NCBI GenBank assembly: GCA_947175975.1
Contig: CAMWOX010000115.1
Coordinates: forward strand, 1-5,561
DNA from: an uncultured Ruminococcus sp.
Lineage (GTDB): Bacteria; Bacillota; Clostridia; Oscillospirales; Ruminococcaceae
Length of the DNA stretch: 5,561 bases
Direction: 5' to 3'
Shown: in pieces, positions 1-5,551 of the stretch
Layout: each line of letters opens with the position of its first letter
How positions within the stretch are numbered: the first letter of the stretch is position 1
Made by a program: the position numbers and the translations under genes
Notes under the pieces: generated by a model
The model's database searches: none
Told to the model about the DNA's origin: nothing
What the model saw: the letters and a program-made list of their open reading frames with translations, nothing else

Positions 1-1
1 G

Positions 2-130
2 ATGGAAACATTGGATTATTTTGAAAGTGGTCAGAAAAAAAAGAGTATTCCGAAAGATTTTTTGCTTTTCCTGCTCGGTATGGTAACTTCTGGATTCGTC
101 TGCTGGATCGTTCTGCATTTCTGGCATTAA
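2..130 (+). CDS. Small single-TM protein, or C-terminal end of a gene cut by the window edge
   Basis: The frame is open from the ATG at base 2 to a TAA at 128-130 and encodes 42 residues. Residues 1-19 are polar with a basic KKK patch (12-14). Residues 20-40 are strongly hydrophobic (FLLFLLGMVTSGFVCWIVL) and form one predicted membrane helix ending almost at the C-terminus, so the N-terminus should be cytoplasmic by the positive-inside rule. Only one base precedes the ATG, so no ribosome binding site can be seen. The ATG may be an internal Met of a longer tail-anchored protein. I do not recognise a family. It lies upstream of the promoter that serves rlmB, so it need not belong to that operon. 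No obvious terminator follows it. Confidence 0.45.
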   Translation: METLDYFESGQKKKSIPKDFLLFLLGMVTSGFVCWIVLHFWH

Positions 131-155
131 ATTTTGCATTCTGGTCAAAAAGCCC

Positions 156-184
156 TTGTTTTTTTAAAATAACTATGCTATAAT
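156..184 (+). promoter_or_regulatory. Sigma-A-type promoter with extended -10, upstream of rlmB
   Basis: A perfect TATAAT lies at 179-184 and is preceded by TG at 176-177, giving the extended -10 form TGCTATAAT. A TTGTTT at 156-161 (3 of 6 matches to TTGACA) sits exactly 17 bp upstream; a weak -35 is common when the -10 is extended. The transcript would start near base 191, leaving a leader of about 40 nt before the rlmB ATG. As no other good promoter or terminator is seen between the next four genes, this is the likely main promoter of the operon. Confidence 0.7.
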
Positions 185-217
185 AAATATATCTATTTTG
201 ATAATGATGTGATTCAG

Positions 218-223
218 AAAGGA
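218..223 (+). promoter_or_regulatory. Ribosome binding site that fixes the rlmB start
   Basis: AAAGGA at 218-223 ends 9 nt before the ATG at 233. An in-frame GTG at 209 would add eight residues (MIQKGLFF) but has no Shine-Dalgarno before it and would place this one inside the coding region. The ATG at 233 is therefore preferred. Confidence 0.75.
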
Positions 224-232
224 TTATTTTTT

Positions 233-967
233 ATGCCTGATACAGAAAATAAGATTATTGGAAAAAATCCCGTCCGGGAGGCTCTTAAAAGCAATATGCC
301 TGTTGATACGCTATATATCAGCAATCCTCACGGACTCGGAGAGATTCTCCGGCTTGCAAAAGAATCCGGTGTTGTGATCAAAACAGTGACTGACCAGAAA
401 CTTGCACAGATGGCGGACGGCGGTTCACATCAGGGAGTTATTGCATTTACTTCCTGTGCAGAATATCTTACACTGGAAGAATTATTAGAGATTTCCAGAA
501 AAAAGGATACAAAGCCGTTTTTTGTAATCTGTGATGAAATCGAAGATCCGCATAATCTGGGGGCGATCATCCGGACAGCAGAAACTGCCGGCGTACATGG
601 AATTATCATTCCCAAACGCCGCAGTGCGATGCTTACACCTGTTGTGCATAAAACTTCCGCAGGAGCGGCAAGCTGGATGCCTGTTGCAAGGGTTTCTAAT
701 CTGGGAGCTGCCATTGACAGATTAAAAAAAGAAAATATCTGGATTTACGGCACAGATATGAACGGCAGTTTATACACAGAAACCAATTTTGACGGTGCAG
801 TGGCACTGGTAATCGGTTCGGAGGGTTTCGGTATCAGCAGGCTGATCAAAGAAAAATGTGATTTTCTTGTAAAGCTGCCCATGCTTGGAAAGATTACATC
901 TTTGAATGCATCTGTTGCCGCCGGAATTTTCATGTATGAAGTCGTCAGACAGAGAATGCAATCATGA
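233..967 (+). CDS. rlmB: 23S rRNA (guanosine-2'-O-)-methyltransferase RlmB (SpoU/TrmH family)
   Basis: This 244-residue SPOUT-fold enzyme uses S-adenosylmethionine to methylate the ribose 2'-OH of a 23S rRNA guanosine (G2251 in E. coli numbering) in the peptidyl-transferase P-loop. Length matches E. coli RlmB (243). The N-terminal substrate-binding domain spans about residues 7-73 and shows the usual IIGKNPVREAL opening and the GGSHQGVIA close. The catalytic SpoU domain (about 95-241) has motif 1 at 101-120 with DPHNLG and R114, motif 2 at 193-204 (VIGSEGFG), and motif 3 around 215-240 (LPMLG, then SLNASVAAGIF), which forms the cofactor knot. All key residues are present, so the enzyme should be active. 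The start at 233 rests on AAAGGA; the N-terminus MPDTENKIIGKN fits the family. It is the first gene of the apparent operon, 42 nt before the next. The closest alternative is another TrmH-family rRNA methyltransferase. Confidence 0.93.
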   Translation: MPDTENKIIGKNPVREALKSNMPVDTLYISNPHGLGEILRLAKESGVVIKTVTDQKLAQMADGGSHQGVIAFTSCAEYLTLEELLEISRKKDTKPFFVICDEIEDPHNLGAIIRTAETAGVHGIIIPKRRSAMLTPVVHKTSAGAASWMPVARVSNLGAAIDRLKKENIWIYGTDMNGSLYTETNFDGAVALVIGSEGFGISRLIKEKCDFLVKLPMLGKITSLNASVAAGIFMYEVVRQRMQS

Positions 968-972
968 GTATT

Positions 973-987
973 TCTGGATATTCCAGA
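973..987 (+). other. Short intergenic hairpin between rlmB and the pseudo-ATPase gene
   Basis: TCTGGA at 973-978 and TCCAGA at 982-987 form a perfect 6-bp stem with a 3-nt loop, followed by only four T (988-991). It is too weak to be called a terminator. It could slightly attenuate read-through or protect the rlmB 3' end, or it may be chance. Confidence 0.3.
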
Positions 988-995
988 TTTTAGAT

Positions 996-1012
996 AGGAG
1001 AAAAAAGATTTG
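996..1012 (+). promoter_or_regulatory. Strong ribosome binding site before a TTG start
   Basis: AGGAG at 996-1000 is followed by a 9-nt A-rich spacer and TTG at 1010-1012. The next in-frame ATG (1040, residue 11) has only a poor GGA ahead of it, so the rare TTG is the better start. A TTG start usually lowers initiation, so the membrane protein may be made at lower levels than its neighbours. Confidence 0.7.
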
Positions 1013-3358
1013 AGTAACAAACAGAATGAACAGGATTCCATGAGTGAAAAACTGGTTTTCCGGAAACCGCCAGATGCACCGCAGAGCATGAAATCCAATC
1101 AGACAAGAGTTTCTTTTATTGAGTCCAAGACAGATGCAATACCCGTCAGGAATATTCTGGAGTCAGAACAGGATATACAGGAAGAGATTGATTTAACAGA
1201 ATCGGGTTCTAAAATTCGCCGTATGGGAGATTCCACTCGTGCCAGAGAAGCAGAAAAGAGCAGGAAAAATCTCAAAAAGGGAAAGAGTACCAGTTCTGAT
1301 GGAAATTATACTTATGAGAAAGAACGTCCCGATGGTGAATATGCCTATACACAGGTTCATAATGCCAAGAAATACAAGAAACGCAAACGATTTTCCAGAC
1401 CAAATGACGTGACTGCAATTGCAACAGAGACTCTGCACCTGGATTTAAGGGATATTGTCCCGGTTGCCGTGCAGAATCCGGAGCCGGTCAGACCTGTGGA
1501 TGTCAAACCTGCACCAAGAGCACAGCAGACAAGTCTGGATTTGAGTGCTTCCAATCAGAATGCCGCAACAGCGGATGCATTGGATGTCACAATCCGAAAG
1601 ACACCAGAAGAAGCCGAAGAAGAGAATCTCAGCAGGCAGAAAATTTCTGCCATGATGCGGTTAGAAAATACAGCTGAAATCCAGACGGATATTAAAGAAT
1701 TAAGAAATGCAATTTTTTTTCGTACCCTGGCATTGATGCTGGTGGCTTTGATCAGCGGTTATTTGTCTGTCAGAAATTGTTTTGGTCTTAGCTGGCTGGA
1801 CAGTATTCCGGAGAATCTGATTGCACTGATGCAGCTTTTATTAGGACTTGCGGCTGGTTCTGTTTGTGTACCGGCTCTGAAAAATGGCTTTGCAAAATTA
1901 ATACAGTTCCGTGCAGATACAGACAGTTTGGCTACGATTGCATGGGGAGCTTGTTTGTTGGATGCATTTTTAAGCATCTTTGGGGTAAATTCACCCTTAA
2001 TTGCACATTATTTTATGCCGTGTGCAGTGCTGATTCTGATTTTCCATACAATGGGAAAATTGCTGATCATTGATCGGGAAGAAACAAACCTGAAAGCTAT
2101 CATCGGACGACATGACTACTATGGATTGCAGATCACAGAAGATGAACACAAGGCGGAATCGCTTGCCAGAGGTGTCTTGCAGGATTTTCCGGTGTTGGCA
2201 ACTATAAGAAAAATAGATTCCCTGAAAGATTTCAGAAGATATACATATTCAGCGGATCTGGCAGACCGTTTCTGTCGTTATGCTGCACCGGCAAGCTGTA
2301 TTTTTTCACTGATTGCATCGATTGCAATGGCAATATTCCGACAGGGCGGAATCAGTTATGCCATCAGCTTATTTTCTATGTTTTCCGTAGCCTGTGGCTG
2401 TGTGGCAATTACATTTATAGCAAATCTGCCGTTATTTAATGCAACAAGAGAATTATCAAAATCTGGTGCATTATTACTGGGCTATCAGAGTGTGGATGAT
2501 TTCTATGATACCAATTCGCTTATGATGGATGCGGCGGCGATGTTTCCGATAGGATCTATCCAGCTCCAGGGTGTAAAGATGTATTCTAATGTTAGATCGG
2601 ATGAAACATTGCTAGCAGCGGCAAGTCTGGCATTTCATGCCGGGAGTGCTTTCAGTCATATTTTTGATGAAGTATTACAGGAAAATCATAAAGTGTTTTA
2701 TCCGGTGGAAAATTATGTCTATGAAGATTCCCTCGGCTTGTGCGGCTGGATTCATAATCAAAGAGTATTGCTGGGCAACCGGGAGCTGATGATCAGCCAC
2801 AGGATCGAAGGTGTACCCTCCAAAAGCAAGGAATCTGAAATGACCGGAGGAGACAAAGAAGTGATTTATTTATCTATTTCCGGTAATTTATCAGCGTTGT
2901 TTATTGTGGAACTTCATGCAGATAAGGTCGTAAAATCCTGGGTCAAGCAGGCAATGCGGCATAATATGTGCCTGATCCTGCATAGTGTAGATCCGATGAT
3001 TACACTGTACCGGATTTCTTCTCTGTTTGAGATCCCACAAGATATGGTCAAGATTATTCCCTCGAAAATGCGTAATCTGTATTTGTCTGAGACAGCACCT
3101 GTCAAGGAGATGAGTGCTTCTTTGGCATGTACAAATCATTTCAGCAATATGGCACAGTTAATTATTTCGACGAAGATTGTCCGCAGGGCATCTATGTTTG
3201 GTATATTCGTGCAGGCAGTGACACTCCTGTTGGGACTTGCACTGGTCTTGATGGAACCTCTGCTGCACCTGGGGATCAATTCCGGATGGATGATTATTTT
3301 ACAGTGTGTCACGGTGATACTGACATTACTTTGTGTCAATATCAAGAGATTATATTAA
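1010..3358 (+). CDS. P1B-type ATPase-derived membrane pseudo-ATPase with a long cytoplasmic tail
   Basis: The protein has 782 residues. Residues 1-232 are charged, Pro/Gln/Lys/Glu-rich and without cysteine, probably disordered, with FRKP at 17-20, a basic block at 120-130 and a likely helix at 199-235. Eight membrane helices follow at about 235-254, 268-290, 306-325, 329-353, 424-444, 449-475, 729-749 and 757-777. The soluble loops (355-420 and 476-728) fall where the A and P/N domains of a P1B metal ATPase belong. Relics match in register: SADLADRFCRYAAP (about 414-427), VACGC (460-464) for VACPC, SKSGALLLG (483-491), then 16 residues to D507, GNREL (589-593), and the NIKRLY C-terminus. Catalytic motifs are lost: DKTGTLT is DAAAMFP, SEHP is SAFS, TGDN is HSVD, and TGES and GDGxND are missing; the A domain is about half size. 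The frame is uninterrupted for 2.3 kb, which argues for a selected protein and not a decaying one. Transport activity is unlikely. A scaffold or sensor role beside the LCP ligase is inference. Homology was judged by eye. Confidence 0.75.
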   Translation: MSNKQNEQDSMSEKLVFRKPPDAPQSMKSNQTRVSFIESKTDAIPVRNILESEQDIQEEIDLTESGSKIRRMGDSTRAREAEKSRKNLKKGKSTSSDGNYTYEKERPDGEYAYTQVHNAKKYKKRKRFSRPNDVTAIATETLHLDLRDIVPVAVQNPEPVRPVDVKPAPRAQQTSLDLSASNQNAATADALDVTIRKTPEEAEEENLSRQKISAMMRLENTAEIQTDIKELRNAIFFRTLALMLVALISGYLSVRNCFGLSWLDSIPENLIALMQLLLGLAAGSVCVPALKNGFAKLIQFRADTDSLATIAWGACLLDAFLSIFGVNSPLIAHYFMPCAVLILIFHTMGKLLIIDREETNLKAIIGRHDYYGLQITEDEHKAESLARGVLQDFPVLATIRKIDSLKDFRRYTYSADLADRFCRYAAPASCIFSLIASIAMAIFRQGGISYAISLFSMFSVACGCVAITFIANLPLFNATRELSKSGALLLGYQSVDDFYDTNSLMMDAAAMFPIGSIQLQGVKMYSNVRSDETLLAAASLAFHAGSAFSHIFDEVLQENHKVFYPVENYVYEDSLGLCGWIHNQRVLLGNRELMISHRIEGVPSKSKESEMTGGDKEVIYLSISGNLSALFIVELHADKVVKSWVKQAMRHNMCLILHSVDPMITLYRISSLFEIPQDMVKIIPSKMRNLYLSETAPVKEMSASLACTNHFSNMAQLIISTKIVRRASMFGIFVQAVTLLLGLALVLMEPLLHLGINSGWMIILQCVTVILTLLCVNIKRLY

Positions 3359-3371
3359 GCATAATCATAAT

Positions 3372-3379
3372 AAGGGTGG
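3372..3379 (+). promoter_or_regulatory. Ribosome binding site of the LCP gene
   Basis: AAGGGTGG lies 6 nt before the ATG at 3386, in the 27-nt gap after the preceding stop codon. The same GGGTGG core precedes the next gene (4761-4766), so the last two genes share a translation signal unlike the AGGAG and AAAGGA of the first two. Confidence 0.6.
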
Positions 3380-3385
3380 ATAGCT

Positions 3386-4756
3386 ATGAATGAGTTGCAG
3401 AATGCGGATCTGCCAAGACCAAGGAAAAAACCAGAACAGGATTATTTATATGATCCGGAGGAAGAATTGCCGGAGCTGCGTCGGACAGATACAAAGAGAT
3501 TTCCAGTACAGGAAACGCAGCAGGAAGTGCCACAGAGTACGCTCCGATTTCGGAAACCAGAGCATTATTTTGATGATACAGAAGAGGATATTTATTATGA
3601 TCCAGAACCAGAAGAAGATTTCAGTTATGGTGCATATGAAGCCTATGATGCACCTGAGCTGGAACAAGAGAATGTTTCTGACAGACCTATGAAGAAAAAT
3701 CATGTAAAATCAGGGAAACAATCTATACAAAAAAATCCGCCCAAAAAATCTGCTCCTAAAAAATCCAAAAAGAAATCTCATGGAGGTGGTATTCTGAAAC
3801 GTCTGATCCGGAAAATTCTAATCCTGGCAATGATTCTGTTCGGGATCTATTCCGCAATTGCATTGTTATTAATCAGCAAATTAGAAAAGCTCCCACGTGC
3901 ATCCCGGACAGTGACTTCTGGAACGCTGGATGCCGGGTATGTCCAGAATATTTTGCTCATCGGCACGGATGCCAGAGATATCACGACAGAACGGGGACGT
4001 TCTGATACAGTGCTGTTGCTATCACTCAATTCTATGACAGAGAAAATGTATCTGACTTCTTTTATGAGGGATGCCTATGTGGAAATTCCCGGCTATGGCA
4101 GTAATAAATTAAATGCGGCGTATTCTTATGGGGGAGCGGAGCTTCTGATGGATACGCTTGAACAGAATTACCAGATCAGTGTGGATGATTATCTCTGTGT
4201 CAGCTTTATGGGATTTGCTGGAATTATTGATGCATTCGGCGGTGTGGAAATTGATGTTTCTGATGCTGAGGCACAGGCAGTCAATGAGATTCTCCAAAGT
4301 GAAGTCAATGCACTGGCAGGAGATGATATTATGGCGGATTTTCTGGAAAAAGGCGGCAAGTGTCTGCTGAACGGCAAACAGGCATTATCTTATGCCAGAA
4401 TCCGTTATGTTGGCAATGCAGATTTTGAGAGAACTTCCCGGCAGAGAGAAGTCATGACACAGATTTTCCAGAATGTGAAAAGCAAAGCTGTGACGGCTGT
4501 GCCAGAACTGGTTTCTTCTGCTTTGCCGCATGTCGGAGCCAATATGTCAACAATGGATCTGTATTTCTTATCGCTGAAAGCCCCGCTGGCGGCATCTTAT
4601 GAGATTGAACAGCTCCAGATCCCGGCAGATGGAACTTATACACCAGCGAATATTGACGGACAGTCTGTTTTGCAGGTAGATTGCAGTGCGAATACACAGA
4701 TTCTCAAAGATACGATTTATGCTCTTCCAGAGCCTACGGAATATGCCAATTCATGA
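3386..4756 (+). CDS. LCP (LytR-CpsA-Psr) family cell-wall polymer ligase
   Basis: LCP enzymes transfer lipid-linked anionic polymers (teichoic acid, capsule or related glycans) from undecaprenyl phosphate carriers to peptidoglycan on the outer face of the membrane. This protein has 456 residues: a cytoplasmic tail (1-142), one TM helix (about 143-164) and an extracellular LCP domain (about 187-370) with a C-terminal extension. Family signatures are NILLIGTDAR (188-197), RSDTVLLL (205-212), MRD (227-229), SNKLNAAYSYGG (239-250), YARIR (336-340) and FERTSRQREV (347-356). The Asp and Arg residues that bind pyrophosphate are therefore present and the enzyme should be active. The tail is unusually long: an acidic, Tyr-rich part with two YDPE-type repeats (22-25, 71-74), an FRKP motif (55-58), then a Lys-rich stretch (103-130) next to the membrane. 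No LytR_C domain is evident. It follows the pseudo-ATPase gene by 27 nt. The polymer handled cannot be told from sequence. Older annotations call such proteins LytR transcriptional regulators; there is no DNA-binding domain here. Confidence 0.92.
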   Translation: MNELQNADLPRPRKKPEQDYLYDPEEELPELRRTDTKRFPVQETQQEVPQSTLRFRKPEHYFDDTEEDIYYDPEPEEDFSYGAYEAYDAPELEQENVSDRPMKKNHVKSGKQSIQKNPPKKSAPKKSKKKSHGGGILKRLIRKILILAMILFGIYSAIALLLISKLEKLPRASRTVTSGTLDAGYVQNILLIGTDARDITTERGRSDTVLLLSLNSMTEKMYLTSFMRDAYVEIPGYGSNKLNAAYSYGGAELLMDTLEQNYQISVDDYLCVSFMGFAGIIDAFGGVEIDVSDAEAQAVNEILQSEVNALAGDDIMADFLEKGGKCLLNGKQALSYARIRYVGNADFERTSRQREVMTQIFQNVKSKAVTAVPELVSSALPHVGANMSTMDLYFLSLKAPLAASYEIEQLQIPADGTYTPANIDGQSVLQVDCSANTQILKDTIYALPEPTEYANS

Positions 4757-4758
4757 AC

Positions 4759-4767
4759 AGGGGTGGG
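4759..4767 (+). promoter_or_regulatory. Ribosome binding site that fixes the start of the TPM-domain gene
   Basis: AGGGGTGGG at 4759-4767 lies 3 nt from its last G to the ATG at 4771, or 4-5 nt from its core. An earlier in-frame ATG at 4753 overlaps the LCP stop as ATGA but has no Shine-Dalgarno before it, and starting there would put polar residues (MNRGGI) ahead of the signal peptide. The 4771 start is preferred; the ATGA overlap may still help re-initiation. Confidence 0.6.
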
Positions 4768-4770
4768 ATT

Positions 4771-5400
4771 ATGAAAAATTATTTTTTAATATGCCTGGGT
4801 CTGTTGTGTCTCTGTACAGGCTGTGCCGGAACTGTTTATGCAGAAGAATTAGGAGATGCACCAGAAGAAATTGATTTTTTAAATCCCGGAAACTTACAGG
4901 AGATACCAGAAATGGATTCTGAAATTCCGGAGAATCCGGAATCTGTGGAAGAGCCGGAAATCATTCCGGCACTGGAGGAAACCATTCCCGAAACCGTCCC
5001 GGAGAATCCGCTCCGGGAACGTGTGAACGCAAGCAATTCTGAGAATGTATTCCTGATTGATGAAAATCAGGTTCTTCTGGAATCAGATTTTGCCTACTAT
5101 GAAGAATTTCTCCGGGATCAGAATATTCATGTTTTGATCACAGATCATCTTGATGGCTATGCACCGGAACAGTTTGCACAGTATTATTATCAGGCATTGT
5201 GTGGTGATTTTGACGGTATGCTGATTTTAATTAATAATGATACTTACCAGGACAGTTATTACTTATCCGGATCTTATGATACAGAATATTACAGGGAAAG
5301 AATCGAAATTTCTCTGTTGCAGGCAACGCCGTGTCTTGTCGAGGGACGTTTTGCGGAAGCTCTGGAAATTTTATTTTTTTCAGAGAATAAAATCGTTTAA
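4771..5400 (+). CDS. Secreted protein with a divergent TPM (DUF477-like) domain
   Basis: The protein has 209 residues. Residues 1-24 form a signal peptide: a short charged start (MKN), a hydrophobic core to about 20, and a signal peptidase I site after VYA (22-24). The CTGC at 15-18 resembles a lipobox but has Cys where Leu, Val or Ile is expected, so a lipoprotein is less likely. Residues 45-80 are a Glu/Pro-rich linker (11 Glu and 8 Pro in 36, no Lys or Arg) with IPE, VPE and ENP repeats. Residues about 92-203 resemble a TPM domain (Pfam TPM_phosphatase): NVFLIDENQVL, helix, NIHVLITDHLDG, a YAPEQFAQYYYQALCG helix, DFDGMLILINND, a YYLSGSYDTEYY segment and a final GRFAEALEIL helix. The usual C-terminal TM anchor and Gly/Ser-rich tail are missing; the protein stops right after the domain. 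TPM proteins have been linked to phosphatase activity and to assembly of membrane complexes, but a function here is not established. It lies 14 nt after the LCP gene, suggesting a shared role at the envelope. Confidence 0.65.
   Translation: MKNYFLICLGLLCLCTGCAGTVYAEELGDAPEEIDFLNPGNLQEIPEMDSEIPENPESVEEPEIIPALEETIPETVPENPLRERVNASNSENVFLIDENQVLLESDFAYYEEFLRDQNIHVLITDHLDGYAPEQFAQYYYQALCGDFDGMLILINNDTYQDSYYLSGSYDTEYYRERIEISLLQATPCLVEGRFAEALEILFFSENKIV
4897..5010 (+). repeat. Glu/Pro-rich repeat linker coding region
   Basis: This stretch encodes residues 43-80 of the TPM-domain protein, a series of IPE/VPE/ENP units. At DNA level the 12-mer CCGGAGAATCCG occurs twice, at 4927-4938 and 4999-5010, exactly 72 nt apart and so in frame. 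This is consistent with growth by in-frame duplication or with repeated codon use. The linker probably spaces the folded domain away from the membrane or wall. Confidence 0.5.
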
Positions 5401-5426
5401 AATTTTTTGAAAAATTTCTGAAAATA
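5401..5426 (+). promoter_or_regulatory. Two overlapping CodY-box-like operators
   Basis: The CodY consensus AATTTTCWGAAAATT is matched at 13 of 15 positions by 5401-5415 (AATTTTTTGAAAAAT) and at 13 of 15 by 5412-5426 (AAATTTCTGAAAATA). The sites overlap by 4 nt and are offset by 11 bp, about one helical turn. They end 3 nt before the -35 candidate of the downstream promoter. CodY is the GTP- and branched-chain-amino-acid-responsive repressor of many Bacillota. The region is A/T-rich, so chance matches are possible, and the window does not show whether this organism has codY. Confidence 0.4.
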
Positions 5427-5429
5427 GGC

Positions 5430-5458
5430 TGTACAAATTTTGTTTTCTATGCTATAAT
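5430..5458 (+). promoter_or_regulatory. Sigma-A-type promoter with extended -10 for the next gene
   Basis: A perfect TATAAT at 5453-5458 is preceded by TG at 5450-5451 (extended -10). TGTACA at 5430-5435 matches 4 of 6 positions of TTGACA with a 17-bp spacer. The 12 bases CTATGCTATAAT (5447-5458) are identical to 173-184 in the rlmB promoter. Transcription would start near 5465, about 95 nt before the likely start codon at the window edge. Confidence 0.7.
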
Positions 5459-5465
5459 GAAAACA

Positions 5466-5492
5466 GAGTTTCTATTTTACTAGAAATTTTTT
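5466..5492 (+). other. AU-rich hairpin with T-run at the 5' end of the downstream transcript
   Basis: TTTCTA (5469-5474) and TAGAAA (5481-5486) form a perfect 6-bp stem with a 6-nt loop, extendable by G-T and A-T pairs to 5466/5489. Six T follow directly at 5487-5492. It resembles a weak intrinsic terminator but lies only a few bases after the expected transcription start, too early for normal termination, so a 5' stabilising hairpin is as likely. Confidence 0.3.
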
Positions 5493-5511
5493 CAGGAAAG
5501 TGATATTATTT

Positions 5512-5532
5512 ATGCAGAACGATGTAGAATAA
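5512..5532 (+). CDS. Six-codon mini-ORF in the leader of the next gene (tentative)
   Basis: An ATG at 5512 encodes MQNDVE and stops at TAA 5530-5532. It is preceded by AGGAAAG (5494-5500) with an 11-nt spacer, a usable ribosome binding site. It lies between the promoter and the stronger Shine-Dalgarno of the next gene. It could be a leader peptide that affects translation of the downstream gene, or a chance ATG. The peptide has no run of one amino acid, so classical attenuation is not suggested. Confidence 0.3.
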   Translation: MQNDVE

Positions 5533-5551
5533 ATTCTAAAAAGTGTCGGTC

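Noticed and set aside
146..165. Intrinsic terminator after the first reading frame (A-run, GCCC, T-run)
   Set aside because: The possible stem is only A-T pairs with a bulge and the T-run overlaps the -35 region of the promoter; there is no stable GC stem.
209..232. GTG start at 209 for rlmB
   Set aside because: No Shine-Dalgarno precedes it, whereas AAAGGA is correctly spaced before the ATG at 233, and the shorter protein matches the family length.
430..1098. Minus-strand open frames opposite rlmB and the start of the pseudo-ATPase gene
   Set aside because: They lie wholly or mostly opposite well-supported genes, show no recognisable domains and have no ribosome binding sites of note.
1010..3358. 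Calling the 782-aa protein a functional heavy-metal-translocating ATPase
   Set aside because: The signatures needed for phosphorylation, dephosphorylation and ATP binding are missing, so only a structural relationship is claimed.
4681..4770. Start of the TPM-protein gene at 4681 or 4753
   Set aside because: The added residues overlap the LCP C-terminus or precede a good signal peptide; the best ribosome binding site serves the ATG at 4771.
4813..4824. Lipobox (CTGC) making the TPM protein a lipoprotein
   Set aside because: The -3 position is Cys and not Leu, Val or Ile, and a clean signal peptidase I site (VYA) follows six residues later. Not excluded, but less likely.
4836..5036. Minus-strand frame encoding a Ser/Gly-rich repeat peptide
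   Set aside because: It is the antisense of the Glu/Pro codon repeats of the TPM-protein linker; the low complexity is a by-product of that repeat.
5400..5417. AT-only inverted repeat after the TPM gene as a terminator
   Set aside because: AAATTTTT/AAAAATTT pairs perfectly but has no GC pairs, almost no loop and no following T-run; it is better explained as a CodY-like operator.
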